Part shown: piece by piece, positions 24,218-32,174 of the stretch
Numbering within the stretch: position 1 is the stretch's first letter
Layout: every line of letters starts with the position of its first letter
Source: Kocuria rosea
Lineage (GTDB): Bacteria > Actinomycetota > Actinomycetes > Actinomycetales > Micrococcaceae
Reading direction: 5' to 3'
NCBI RefSeq assembly: GCF_006094695.1
Contig: NZ_CP035103.1
Span: forward strand, 1,798,001-1,862,000
DNA: 64,000 nucleotides
Translations under genes and position numbers: made by a program
Notes under the pieces: generated by a model
Told to the model about the DNA's origin: nothing
Databases searched by the model: none
The model's input: the letters and a program-made list of their open reading frames with translations, nothing else

Positions 24218-26124
24218 CCGCGGCCCAGGCCGTGCTGCTGGCCGTGGTGGTGCTCCCGGCCACCGTGGGCGCGGTGCTCGCCCTGAGCCGGGCGGAGCGG
24301 GCCGCGGCCCCGGTCGCGGTGCTCACCGCCGCGGTGACCACGGTGCTGGCGGTCGCCGCCGCCCTGGCCCGGCCCGCCCTGTCGTCCCCGTTCGTGGCCG
24401 GCGCCGACTTCGCGCTGGAGGTCGACGCCCTCGCAGCACTCACCCTCCCGATGGTCGCGGGAGTGACCCTGCTGGTGCTGGTCTTCGCGGCCGGCAGCAT
24501 CCGGGCGGCACAGCCGCGCTTCCACGGGCTGATGCTGATCTTCGCCGCCGCGGCCCTGACCACGGCCGCGGCCGCCAGCCTGCCGGCGCTGCTGTTCGCT
24601 TGGGAGCTGATGGGCGCGACCTCCTACGCCCTGATCGGGTTCTGGTGGCGGGACTCCGATCGCGTCTCGGCCGGGCTCACCGCCTTCGTCACGACCCGCA
24701 CCGCGGACCTGGGGCTCTACGTCGCCGCCGGCGCCGCCCTGGCCGGGGGCGCCGGAATGGCCCTAGCCGACCTCCCCGCGGCGGAGGACCCGTGGCGGCA
24801 CGTGCTCGCGGCCGGGATCCTGGTGGCCGCGCTGGGCAAGGCGGCGCAGCTGCCGTTCTCGTTCTGGCTCTCGGGGGCGATGCAGGGCCCCAGCCCGGTG
24901 AGCGCGCTGCTGCACTCGGCGGCGATGGTGGCCATGGGCGGCTACCTGCTGCTGCGCGTGGAGCCGCTGCTGGCCTCCACCGGGTGGGCGGGCCCGGCCG
25001 CCGCGTGGCTCGGGGTGGCCACCGCGGTGCTGATGGGGATCGTGGCCCTGGCCCAGCGGGAGCTCAAGCAGCTGCTGGCGGCGTCCACGGTGGCGCAGCT
25101 GGGCTTCGTGGTGCTGGCCGCCGGGGTGGGCGCGGTCAGCGGCGGCGCGGCGCACCTGGTGGCCCACGCCTCCACCAAGGCGCTGCTGTTCCTCGCCGCC
25201 GGGGCGTGGCTGACGGCGCTGGGCACCGAGGAGCTCACCGCACTGCGCGGGGCCGGCCGACGGTGGCGGGTAGTGGGCGTGACCGCCACCGTCGGGTCGC
25301 TGGCCCTGGCCGGGATCGCCCCGCTGTCCCTGTGGGCCACCAAGGACGCGGTGCTGGCGGGGGCGCTCGAGGTCTCGGGCCTGCTCTATGCCGCGGGGCT
25401 CGTGGCGGCGGCCCTGTCGGCGGCCTACGCGGGCAAGGTCCTGTGGACCGTCTGGCGCCGCGGTGACCGCGCCGAGGCGCGGGACGGCGGCACCGGGCAG
25501 GTGGGGGTGCTGGAGCAGGCCCCGCTGGTCGTGCTTGCCGCCGGGGCGGCCGTGCTGGGGGTGCTCGCCCTGCCCCCGGTCAGCTGGATCCTCGCCGAGG
25601 CGGTGGGCGGGCACGGTGAGGTGGCGCCCGTCGAGCTGTTCGTCTCGGCCGCGCTCGCTCTCGTGGTCCTGCTGCTGATGCTGCGCCTGGGCGTCCCCGA
25701 GCCGGGCTGGGCCGTGCGGTGGCTGGGGCTGGAGGCCGCCGCGCACGCCGTCGTCGTCCGCCCCGCGTTGGGCCTGGCGCACGCCCTGGCCCGGTTCGAC
25801 GACCTCGTCCTGGACCGGGCCGTGACCGCCGCCGCCGGCGCGGTCCCGGGACTGGCCCGGGCCGCGGCCCGGTTCGACGACCGGGTCCTCGACGCCGGGG
25901 TCGGCGCCACGGCGCACGCCGCCGACGCGGCCGGCCGGGGTGCGGCCCGCCTCGACGACACGGTGGTGGACGGCGCCGTCGAGGGCTTCGCCGGCCGGGT
26001 CCGCCGGCTCGGGCAGCTGTCCCGGGCCCCGCAGACCGGGGCCGTCCACCAGTACTTCCTCCAGGCCGTCGCGGTGCTCGCCGTCGGCGTCGTGGCCTGG
26101 TCCGTCTACGTCGTGTGGGGATGA
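24214..26124 (+). CDS. nuoL: Complex I antiporter-like subunit L
   Basis: A 636-residue protein of the NuoL/MrpA type. The TM5 glutamate is present (PALLFAWELMGATSYALIGF), as is the TM7 lysine block (GKAAQLPFSFWLSGAMQGPS, then PVSALLHSAAMV) and the TM8 region (KQLLAASTVAQLGFVVLAAG). The C-terminal part has an extended region with three imperfect repeats of the form RFDDxVLDxxV (ARFDDLVLDRAV, ARFDDRVLDAGV, ARLDDTVVDGAV) before a final helix, in the place of the family's lateral helix. Overlaps nuoK and nuoM by ATGA. Confidence 0.95.
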   Translation: MTAAQAVLLAVVVLPATVGAVLALSRAERAAAPVAVLTAAVTTVLAVAAALARPALSSPFVAGADFALEVDALAALTLPMVAGVTLLVLVFAAGSIRAAQPRFHGLMLIFAAAALTTAAAASLPALLFAWELMGATSYALIGFWWRDSDRVSAGLTAFVTTRTADLGLYVAAGAALAGGAGMALADLPAAEDPWRHVLAAGILVAALGKAAQLPFSFWLSGAMQGPSPVSALLHSAAMVAMGGYLLLRVEPLLASTGWAGPAAAWLGVATAVLMGIVALAQRELKQLLAASTVAQLGFVVLAAGVGAVSGGAAHLVAHASTKALLFLAAGAWLTALGTEELTALRGAGRRWRVVGVTATVGSLALAGIAPLSLWATKDAVLAGALEVSGLLYAAGLVAAALSAAYAGKVLWTVWRRGDRAEARDGGTGQVGVLEQAPLVVLAAGAAVLGVLALPPVSWILAEAVGGHGEVAPVELFVSAALALVVLLLMLRLGVPEPGWAVRWLGLEAAAHAVVVRPALGLAHALARFDDLVLDRAVTAAAGAVPGLARAAARFDDRVLDAGVGATAHAADAAGRGAARLDDTVVDGAVEGFAGRVRRLGQLSRAPQTGAVHQYFLQAVAVLAVGVVAWSVYVVWG

Positions 26125-27617
26125 GCATGCTGAGTCTGATCGTCTTCCTGCCCCTGCTGGCCGCCGCCGTCCTGGCCGCGGTCCCTTCGATCGGGCCCGC
26201 GGCCGCCCGGTGGACGTGGGTGGTGGTGAGCGTCGTGGAGCTGCTGCTCGTGGGCGTGCTGTGGGCCGGTTACGAGGACCCGGGACCCAACGGCCTGGCG
26301 TTCGAGGAGCAGGTGCCGTGGATCCCCGGTGTCAGCAGCAGCTACCACGTGGGCGTGGACGGGCTCTCCCTGCCGCTGCTGGCCATGACGGCCGTGGTGT
26401 TCCTGGCCTGCGCCGTCCACGCCCTGCGGGACGCGGACCGCCCGCGCGTGCAGGCCGCACTGTTCCTGTTCCTGCAGGGCGTCAGCCTCGGGGTGTTCGT
26501 GGCGGCCGACCTCATCCTGTTCTTCGTCTTCTTCGACCTGTCCATCGTGGGCATGTACTTCGTGATCGCCGGGTGGGGCCACGGCGGCGCGGCCCGGTCG
26601 GCGCTGAAGTTCTTCCTCTACACGTTCCTGGGCTCCCTGGCCCTGCTGCTGGGCTTCATCGGGCTCTACGTGGCGGCGGCGCCACACACCTTCGACATCC
26701 CCGAGCTCGTCGCCGCGGCGCCGCTGGCGGGCGACCCGCTCACCGGCGGGCTGGTGCTCGCGGCGATCCTGGTGGGCCTGGCCGTGAAGACCCCCACCGT
26801 GCCCTTCCACACCTGGCTCCCCCCGGCCCACACCGACGCCCCGGCCACCGGCTCGGCCGTGCTGGCGGGCGTGCTGCTGAAGATGGGCACCTACGGGTTC
26901 GTGCGCATCGCGATGCCGATCCTGCCCGAAGCGTGGCGGGCGTGGGCCTGGGTGATCGTGGCCGTCGGCGTCGTCTCGGTGCTCTACGGGGCGTTCGTGG
27001 CCCTGGCCCAGACGGATCTCAAGCGGATGATCGCCTACACCTCCGTCAACCACATGGGCTACATCGTCCTGGCCCTGGGCGCGGCCGGGCTCCTCGCCGA
27101 GGACGCCGCCCAGGCCCGTTCCGTGGCGGTCACCGGCGCGGTGGTGCAGATGGTCAGCCACGGGCTGATCACCGCCGCCCTGTTCCTGCTCGCCGGGGTG
27201 ATGCAGGACCGGGCCGGCTCCTACGACATGGGCTCCTACGGCGGGCTGGCCGCCCCCGCCCCGCGCTACGCGGCGCTGTTCGCGGTCGGGGCCTTCGCCT
27301 CCCTGGGCCTGCCCGGGTTCTCCGGGTTCATCGCCGAGTTCCAGATCTTCGCCGGCAGCGTGGCGGTGGCCCCGGTCACCGCGGTCGCCCTGGTGGGCAT
27401 CCTGGTCACCGCCGCACTGTTCCTGCGGGCCCTGCAGCGGGTCTTCACCGGCCCGGCGGCCGGGCACACCCCCGGGTTCGCGGACCTCCAGGGGCGGGAA
27501 CTGTGGTCCGCCGGCCCCCTGCTGGTCCTGTCCCTGCTCATCGGCGTGCTGCCCCGGGTGCTGCTCGAGGTGATCGAGCCGGCCTCGGCCGCCCTCGTGA
27601 GCCTGGTGGGACGGTAG
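26121..27617 (+). CDS. nuoM: Complex I antiporter-like subunit M
   Basis: A 498-residue, fourteen-helix protein matching NuoM. The TM7-8 block is intact (VKTPTVPFHTWLPPAHTDAP and ATGSAVLAGVLLKMGTYG), with QTDLKRMIAYTSVNHMGYIV and the later GLPGFSGFIAEF loop. The conserved TM5 Glu of the family (FFxFWExxLIPMY) is replaced by Asp (LFFVFFDLSIVGMYFVIAGW), a conservative change that keeps the acid. The ATG at 26121 overlaps the nuoL stop. Confidence 0.95.
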   Translation: MSMLSLIVFLPLLAAAVLAAVPSIGPAAARWTWVVVSVVELLLVGVLWAGYEDPGPNGLAFEEQVPWIPGVSSSYHVGVDGLSLPLLAMTAVVFLACAVHALRDADRPRVQAALFLFLQGVSLGVFVAADLILFFVFFDLSIVGMYFVIAGWGHGGAARSALKFFLYTFLGSLALLLGFIGLYVAAAPHTFDIPELVAAAPLAGDPLTGGLVLAAILVGLAVKTPTVPFHTWLPPAHTDAPATGSAVLAGVLLKMGTYGFVRIAMPILPEAWRAWAWVIVAVGVVSVLYGAFVALAQTDLKRMIAYTSVNHMGYIVLALGAAGLLAEDAAQARSVAVTGAVVQMVSHGLITAALFLLAGVMQDRAGSYDMGSYGGLAAPAPRYAALFAVGAFASLGLPGFSGFIAEFQIFAGSVAVAPVTAVALVGILVTAALFLRALQRVFTGPAAGHTPGFADLQGRELWSAGPLLVLSLLIGVLPRVLLEVIEPASAALVSLVGR

Positions 27618-27620
27618 CCG

Positions 27621-29054
27621 GTGGAGGCCTCGATGCAGATGCGCCCCGAGCTGCTGCTGCCCGAGATTCTCGTCTTCCTCGGTGGGCTGGTGGTGCTGCT
27701 GGGCGGATCCTTCCTGCCCCGCGACCGGCAGTGGATCGCCCGCGCCGCCGCAGCCCTGGCCCTGCTGGGTGCCGCGACCGCCGCGGCCCTCGCCATGGCC
27801 GGGCCCGCGCAGAGCGCTTTCAGCGGCACCTTCGCCGTGGACACCGCCACCGGGGCCGCGCGGGTGATCGCCGCGGTGACCACCCTGCTGGTCCTGGGGG
27901 TGGCCTCCGGGGAGATCGCCGGGTCCCCGCGGGAGTCGGACACGTGTGCGCTGCTGCTGCTGGCCACCACCGGGGTGATGGTCCTGGCCGGGGCCACCGA
28001 CCTGCTCGTGCTGATCGTGGGGTTCCTGCTGGCCAGCATCCCCCTGTACGGGATCGTCGGCCTCACCGGCGGCCGCGCCGGGGCCGAGGCCGCCATGAAG
28101 ACCTACCTCATGGGGGCGCTGTCCGGGATCCTGCTCATGGCCGGGGTCACCGTGCTCTACGCCCTGGCCGGCGGCACCGACTACGCCCTGCTCCAGGACG
28201 CGCTGCCTGCCGCCCCGGCCGCGGCCGTGGGGGCGGGTGTGCTGGGCGTGCTCGCCGGGCTGCTCTTCAAGGCCGGTGGGGTGCCCTTCCACTTCTGGGT
28301 GCCCGACGCCGCCCAGGGCACCGGGTCCACCGCCGCCACGTTCCTCACCACCGTGCCCAAGGTGGGGGCGCTGGTGGCCGTGTACCGGCTCGTGGCCACG
28401 GTCTCCGCCGGGGACGGCTCCTGGTTGTTCGTCGCGGGACTGCTGGCCACCGCCTCGATGTTCCTGGGCAACCTCGCGGCCTACTGGCAGACGGATCCCC
28501 GCAGGCTGCTGGGCTGGTCGACGGTGGCCCAGGTGGGGTTCCTGCTCGTGCCCGTGGCCGCGGCCGGGCGCAGCGACCTGGCCCTGCCCTCGCTGCTGTT
28601 CTACCTCGCCGCCTACGCCGTCACCAACGTCGCCGCGTTCGCCGTCACCGCCGCGCTACCCGAGCACCGGGAGCTGGCCGACTACCGGGGCCTGGCTCGA
28701 TCCCGCCCCGGCCTGGGGCTGGCCCTGCTCGTGGCGCTGCTGGGGCTGGTGGGGACCCCGCCGCTGGCCGTGTTCGTCGGCAAGCTCACCACGGCCACCG
28801 CCGCTTGGGACGGCGGGCACGGCTGGCTGGTGCTGGTGGTGGTGCTCAGCAGCGTGCTCAGCCTCTTCTACTACCTGCGCTGGTTCGCCCCCGTCTTCGC
28901 CCGCCCGGACCAGGACGCCGAGGGGTTCCCCGGCCACGGCGGGGCGGCCGCCTGGCCGGCCGTCACCGCCGGGGTCGCCGCGGTCGCGAGCCTGGTGCTG
29001 GGCGTCCTGGCCGGTGTCCTGTGGGCCGCCCTCGAGGGCCCCGGGATCATGTAG
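27621..29054 (+). CDS. nuoN: Complex I antiporter-like subunit N
   Basis: A 477-residue protein matching NuoN, starting at a GTG three bases after nuoM. The TM7 lysine block is kept (LLFKAGGVPFHFWVPDAAQG), as are LLGWSTVAQVGFLLVPVAA and the GTPPLAVFVGKL loop. The usual TM5 Glu (GLELxSLPLYxL) is absent: the matching segment reads LIVGFLLASIPLYGIVGL. Loss of this acid would be expected to block proton translocation through this subunit in the canonical mechanism. It is the last gene of the operon; a weak GTCCGG/CCGGAC pairing follows, with no clear terminator. Confidence 0.93.
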   Translation: MEASMQMRPELLLPEILVFLGGLVVLLGGSFLPRDRQWIARAAAALALLGAATAAALAMAGPAQSAFSGTFAVDTATGAARVIAAVTTLLVLGVASGEIAGSPRESDTCALLLLATTGVMVLAGATDLLVLIVGFLLASIPLYGIVGLTGGRAGAEAAMKTYLMGALSGILLMAGVTVLYALAGGTDYALLQDALPAAPAAAVGAGVLGVLAGLLFKAGGVPFHFWVPDAAQGTGSTAATFLTTVPKVGALVAVYRLVATVSAGDGSWLFVAGLLATASMFLGNLAAYWQTDPRRLLGWSTVAQVGFLLVPVAAAGRSDLALPSLLFYLAAYAVTNVAAFAVTAALPEHRELADYRGLARSRPGLGLALLVALLGLVGTPPLAVFVGKLTTATAAWDGGHGWLVLVVVLSSVLSLFYYLRWFAPVFARPDQDAEGFPGHGGAAAWPAVTAGVAAVASLVLGVLAGVLWAALEGPGIM

Positions 29055-29108
29055 GTCCGGTGCCCCCGCCCCGTGGACGCACCGTGCCGGACGCCGGGGA
29101 GACCGAGC

Positions 29109-29601
29109 TCAGGTCCGCGTGCTCTGGCCGTGCTCGCCGGCATAGGCGGTGAAGACCTCACCGGGGTTCTCCCCGGTGCCCACGAAATCCTCCTTGACCT
29201 CGGACCCGAGCTGCTCCAGGGCCGAGGACAGCCGCTGGGCACTCAACCACACCGCCGCCTCGGGCCGAGCCATGGCCGCATCGACCAACCGCAGCGCATA
29301 CGGCAGCTGCCGGGCCAAGGACAGGTCAGGGTCGCTCTCCTGGAAGTAGAAGCCCTCGCGGTGTGCTGGGTGAAGTCCACGGACACCTTCCCCACACCCT
29401 CCTCGAGGGGGTCCAGGACCCGGGAGGCGGAGGCCGCGTCCACGTCACCGATCGCCTCGGCGTAGCCGGCATCTGAGGTTCCACCAGGCCCTTGCCTCCT
29501 TCGGGGGCCGTCTCGCCATCGCTGATCCATCGCCGGGTCGGTTCCATCGGCGCGTCAGCGGGCTCACCGATGGCCCTCCCCGAGGGCTCAATGCCGTTCA
29601 T
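29109..29601 (-). pseudogene. Frameshifted remnant of an unknown gene
   Basis: On the minus strand three adjacent frames carry protein-like segments that join in order: MNGIEPSGRAIGEPADAPME and following to about 29480; then AGYAEAIGDVDAASASRVLD and PLEEGVGKVSVDFTQH to about 29365; then FYFQESDPDLSLARQLPYAL with RLVDAAMARPEAAVWLSAQR and a tail ending GEHGQSTRT. At least two frame changes would be needed to read one protein of about 160 residues. No family is recognised. Sequencing error or genuine decay cannot be told apart here. Confidence 0.5.
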
Positions 29602-29826
29602 AGTGCGTCCCGGTGGTGGTCTCCTCGCAGGCGAAGCGCTCCTTGAGGGTCTCGTGGGCCCGGCGAGGTCCCGCGCTGGTCGGCGGCGGGACGGAGCCGC
29701 CTTGTCGGGTGCTGGAGCCTGCGGTCCTAGTGAACGCCTTACCAGCACAACCATGCTCAGGAGTCAGCAAGGCTAGGCCCATTCCATGTGCCACACCATG
29801 ACGGTGTTCCTTGGCCGGCTCGGTGT

Positions 29827-29858
29827 CCGGGGGCCGCGCGGACGCGGCGGCCCCCGGG
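29827..29858 (-). terminator. Hairpin after the DUF305 lipoprotein gene
   Basis: CCGGGGGCCGC pairs with GCGGCCCCCGG around a short loop, 11 bases past the stop at 29869 on the minus strand; no T-run. Confidence 0.5.
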
Positions 29859-29868
29859 TGTGTGCGGG

Positions 29869-30543
29869 TCAGGACTGCTCGGGCAACTCCTGGAGCATGG
29901 TCTCCATCTCCTGAATCTCGGCCTCCTGATCCTCGATGACCTGCTGGGCCAGTGCCACGGCCTGCGGGTTCTCGCCATTGTCGACCTCGTCGCGGGCCAT
30001 GTCCACGGCGCCTTCGTGGTGGACGGTCATCTGCTCCAGGTACAGTCGGGCGGCTTCGGTGCCCTGGGTGTCCTCGAGCTGTTGCATGTCCTCTTCGCTC
30101 ATCATCCCGTCCATGCTCGCTCCGTGGTCCATGCCTTCCATGCCGTCGGACTCCATCATGGGTTCCTCGTCCCAGGCGGTGAGCATGGCATTCATGCGCT
30201 CGATCTCCGGGCCCTGGGCCGCGACCACACCTTGGGCGAAATCGCGCACGTTGTCCGGGATGTTGTCCTTGGCCAGCAGCATCTCGCTCATTTCCACGGC
30301 CTGCTGGTGGTGGGGGATCATCATTTGGGCGAACATCACGTCGGCATCGTTGTGCTCGGCGGCGATCGCCTCGGCGGACCCGGAGGGGGAGGCCGAGGTG
30401 GTGCTCGTGGCCTGGGCGCTGGAGGTGGCCGGGGCGGCGGTTTCCGGGGCGGTCTCGGTGCTCTCTTCGGCACCGGTGCCGCAGCCGACCAAGGCCAGGG
30501 CGGTGGTCAGGACGAGGGTGGTCAGGGTGGTGGAACGCTTCAC
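29869..30543 (-). CDS. DUF305 lipoprotein, two domains
   Basis: A 224-residue lipoprotein: signal peptide LTTLVLTTALALVGCGTG with a lipobox cysteine at VGC, then a Ser/Thr/Ala-rich tether to about residue 60. Two DUF305 domains follow. The first contains FAQMMIPHHQQAVEMSEMLL and ends GPEIERMNAMLTAW; the second contains LEQMTVHHEGAVDMARDEVD and ends EAEIQEMETMLQEL. Between them is a Met-rich segment (MMESDGMEGMDHGASMDGMM). The lipid anchor distinguishes it from the three secreted DUF305 proteins. The CopZ-like gene (30596-30931) is 52 bases upstream on the same strand, and both probably share the CsoR-type operator at 30992-31018. Confidence 0.92.
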   Translation of the reverse strand: MKRSTTLTTLVLTTALALVGCGTGAEESTETAPETAAPATSSAQATSTTSASPSGSAEAIAAEHNDADVMFAQMMIPHHQQAVEMSEMLLAKDNIPDNVRDFAQGVVAAQGPEIERMNAMLTAWDEEPMMESDGMEGMDHGASMDGMMSEEDMQQLEDTQGTEAARLYLEQMTVHHEGAVDMARDEVDNGENPQAVALAQQVIEDQEAEIQEMETMLQELPEQS

Positions 30544-30595
30544 AATATGTCCTTACATTGGGGATGGACTGGGGCGCGGGGAGGCCCCGGGGCGG

Positions 30596-30931
30596 TCAGG
30601 AAGTGGCCAGCGTGTAGCCGACCTCCTCGATGGCGGATCGGACGGCTTCAGTCGACATCGGTCGTTGGCTTATCACGGTGACGGTGGAGGTGTCGCCGGC
30701 TACGAGGTCGATCTCTACGTCTTGGACGCCCTCCAGGGCGGTCAGGGCATCGGTCACTCGCCCCGTGCAGTGGCCGCAGGTCATGCCCTCCACCTGGTAA
30801 GTCGTTGCAGTACTCACACCGAAGGGCACCCGAGGGTTGGTTGAGGCTGGTTCGTCCTGTGCGGCAGGCGGTGCGCAGCAGGCGCAACCGGTGGAGACGA
30901 GAGGAAGTCTGAGATTGGTCGCATCGGTCAC
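30596..30931 (-). CDS. Heavy-metal-associated (CopZ-like) copper chaperone
   Basis: A 111-residue protein with a C-terminal HMA domain. The metal site is GMTCGHCTGRVTDALTALEG (CxxC), and the fold ends with RSAIEEVGYTLA. The first 40 residues add a Cys-rich tail not found in standard CopZ: STGCACCAPP, three more cysteines that could also hold copper. The start is the GTG at 30931, preceded by GAAGGAG. It is followed by the DUF305 lipoprotein and preceded by a perfect palindrome with TACCCC/GGGGTA arms, the expected site for CsoR. Role: cytosolic Cu(I) shuttle to efflux ATPases (family knowledge). Confidence 0.9.
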   Translation of the reverse strand: MTDATNLRLPLVSTGCACCAPPAAQDEPASTNPRVPFGVSTATTYQVEGMTCGHCTGRVTDALTALEGVQDVEIDLVAGDTSTVTVISQRPMSTEAVRSAIEEVGYTLATS

Positions 30932-30991
30932 GGCGGGCTCCTTCGAATAGGGATAGTGCCTTTCGGCAAGGGGGATCGCGCCCAACAAGTA

Positions 30992-31018
30992 GATATATAC
31001 CCCGTAGGGGTATATATC
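30992..31018. promoter_or_regulatory. CsoR-type operator upstream of the copper chaperone
   Basis: Perfect inverted repeat with 12-base arms, GATATATACCCC and GGGGTATATATC, spaced by GTA, 61 bases before the chaperone GTG. The core TATACCC-N5-GGGTATA is shared with the site at 54002-54022 ahead of the copper ATPase-csoR operon. Confidence 0.75.
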
Positions 31019-31031
31019 AAGGCGGTTGGGC

Positions 31032-32174
31032 TCAGGTGGTGATCATCGCCTGCTCTGCCCTGTCGTGGCTGTGGCGTGGCAGTGTTGCGATGAACACGGT
31101 TCCGTGTCCGGGCCCGGGGGAGTGGGCGGTGAGAGCGCCTTCATGGGCCTCGACCAAGGCTTTCGAGATAGTCAGGCCAATCCCGGAGCCGCCGTGGTCG
31201 CGGTCCCGGGCGGTGTCGCCGCGGTAGAAGCGCTCGAAGACGTGCGGCAGCTGTTCACGGCTTATGCCCTCGCCCGTGTCAGTGACGCGGATCGCGACGT
31301 CTTCTGAGCCCTGCCCGCCCGCGCGGATGGTCACCGTACCGCCGGGCGGGGTGTGGCGCAGGGCGTTGGAGAGCAGGTTTCCCAGCACCTGTCCAAGGCG
31401 TTGCCGATCCACGTCCACGGTCCCCGCCGGCTCCGTGGCCTCGATCTCCAGGGTGACGCCCTTGGCTGCGTAGGCTTCCTTCGCGGCGTCGCCGGCGGCC
31501 TGGAGCAGATCGGTCACGGACTCTTCGGCACGGTCGAGCACGAACCTGCCTTCCTCAGCGCGAGAGACATCGTTGATGTCTTCGACCAACCGGGTCAGCC
31601 GAGCCATCTGCTCGGCCATGACGTCGCTGGTGGTGGTGTCCCAGTCGATGACTGCGTCCTGGAGGCCCTCGAGGTAAACGGTGAGCACGGAGATGGGGGT
31701 GCGCATCTCGTGGGCCAGGTCGGAGAGCATCTGGCGTCGAGTGTCCTCGGTACGCTGCAGCCGCTCAGCCATAGTGTTGAACGAAGTGGCCAGGGCATCC
31801 ACTTCCGCCCCGGCGCCCATGGCCGGGACCCGGGTGTCGTAGCGGCCGCGGGCCATCCTTTTGGCCGCCTCGGTTAGCTTTCCCAGCGGGGTCTGGATGC
31901 GGCGGGAGAGCCAGACGGTGGCCAGCAGCGCACAGATCAAGGCGGTGGCCAGGGCCACGGTCAGAGTGATCAGGTTGGTGTCGCGGTAGGCCCGCTCCAC
32001 GTGCAGCAGTTCCGGAGAGCTCTCGGGGTGCCCGGCCATGACGAGGTGATCGTGGAACAGCGCTGGGCCGACCAGGGAGGCCACCACGATCGCGGCCACG
32101 ATGCTGGCGCCCACCACCAGCAACTGGGCGCCCAGAAACCGAGAGGCCAACCCGCGTTCACGCCGGGGGCTCAT
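31032..32174 (-). CDS. Sensor histidine kinase, copper-type two-component system 2
   Basis: A 380-residue kinase with TM1 at residues 14-35, an extracytoplasmic loop rich in His and acids (VGPALFHDHLVMAGH, then LLHVERAYRD) and TM2 at 69-90. HAMP follows, the phospho-acceptor is His155 in LSDLAHEMRTPI, and the ATPase domain has GNLLSNALRH, DTGEGI, FERFYRG and GGSGIGLTI. It is paralogous to the kinase at 12289-13425: the sensor loops share the pattern GPxhFxxxL-h-x-AGH and the LxHhExAaR motif. Start overlaps the regulator stop (ATGA). Next to a multicopper oxidase and a chaperone, copper sensing is the natural reading. Confidence 0.92.
   Translation of the reverse strand: MSPRRERGLASRFLGAQLLVVGASIVAAIVVASLVGPALFHDHLVMAGHPESSPELLHVERAYRDTNLITLTVALATALICALLATVWLSRRIQTPLGKLTEAAKRMARGRYDTRVPAMGAGAEVDALATSFNTMAERLQRTEDTRRQMLSDLAHEMRTPISVLTVYLEGLQDAVIDWDTTTSDVMAEQMARLTRLVEDINDVSRAEEGRFVLDRAEESVTDLLQAAGDAAKEAYAAKGVTLEIEATEPAGTVDVDRQRLGQVLGNLLSNALRHTPPGGTVTIRAGGQGSEDVAIRVTDTGEGISREQLPHVFERFYRGDTARDRDHGGSGIGLTISKALVEAHEGALTAHSPGPGHGTVFIATLPRHSHDRAEQAMITT

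Larger units (their letters stand above)
29055..29868. other. Poorly coding stretch of 814 bases
   Basis: Between nuoN and the minus-strand DUF305 lipoprotein. It contains a frameshifted gene remnant (29109-29601) and a hairpin at 29827-29858; otherwise no support for genes. Confidence 0.5.

Noticed and set aside
25940..29152. 1070-residue plus-strand ORF overlapping nuoM and nuoN
   Set aside because: Arg/Gly/Pro-rich out-of-frame reading of the real genes.
31032..32174. Extra regulator box sought upstream of the CopZ-like gene
   Set aside because: The CTTCA/TGAAG units seen there do not form an 11-base-period pair; only the CsoR-type palindrome is supported.
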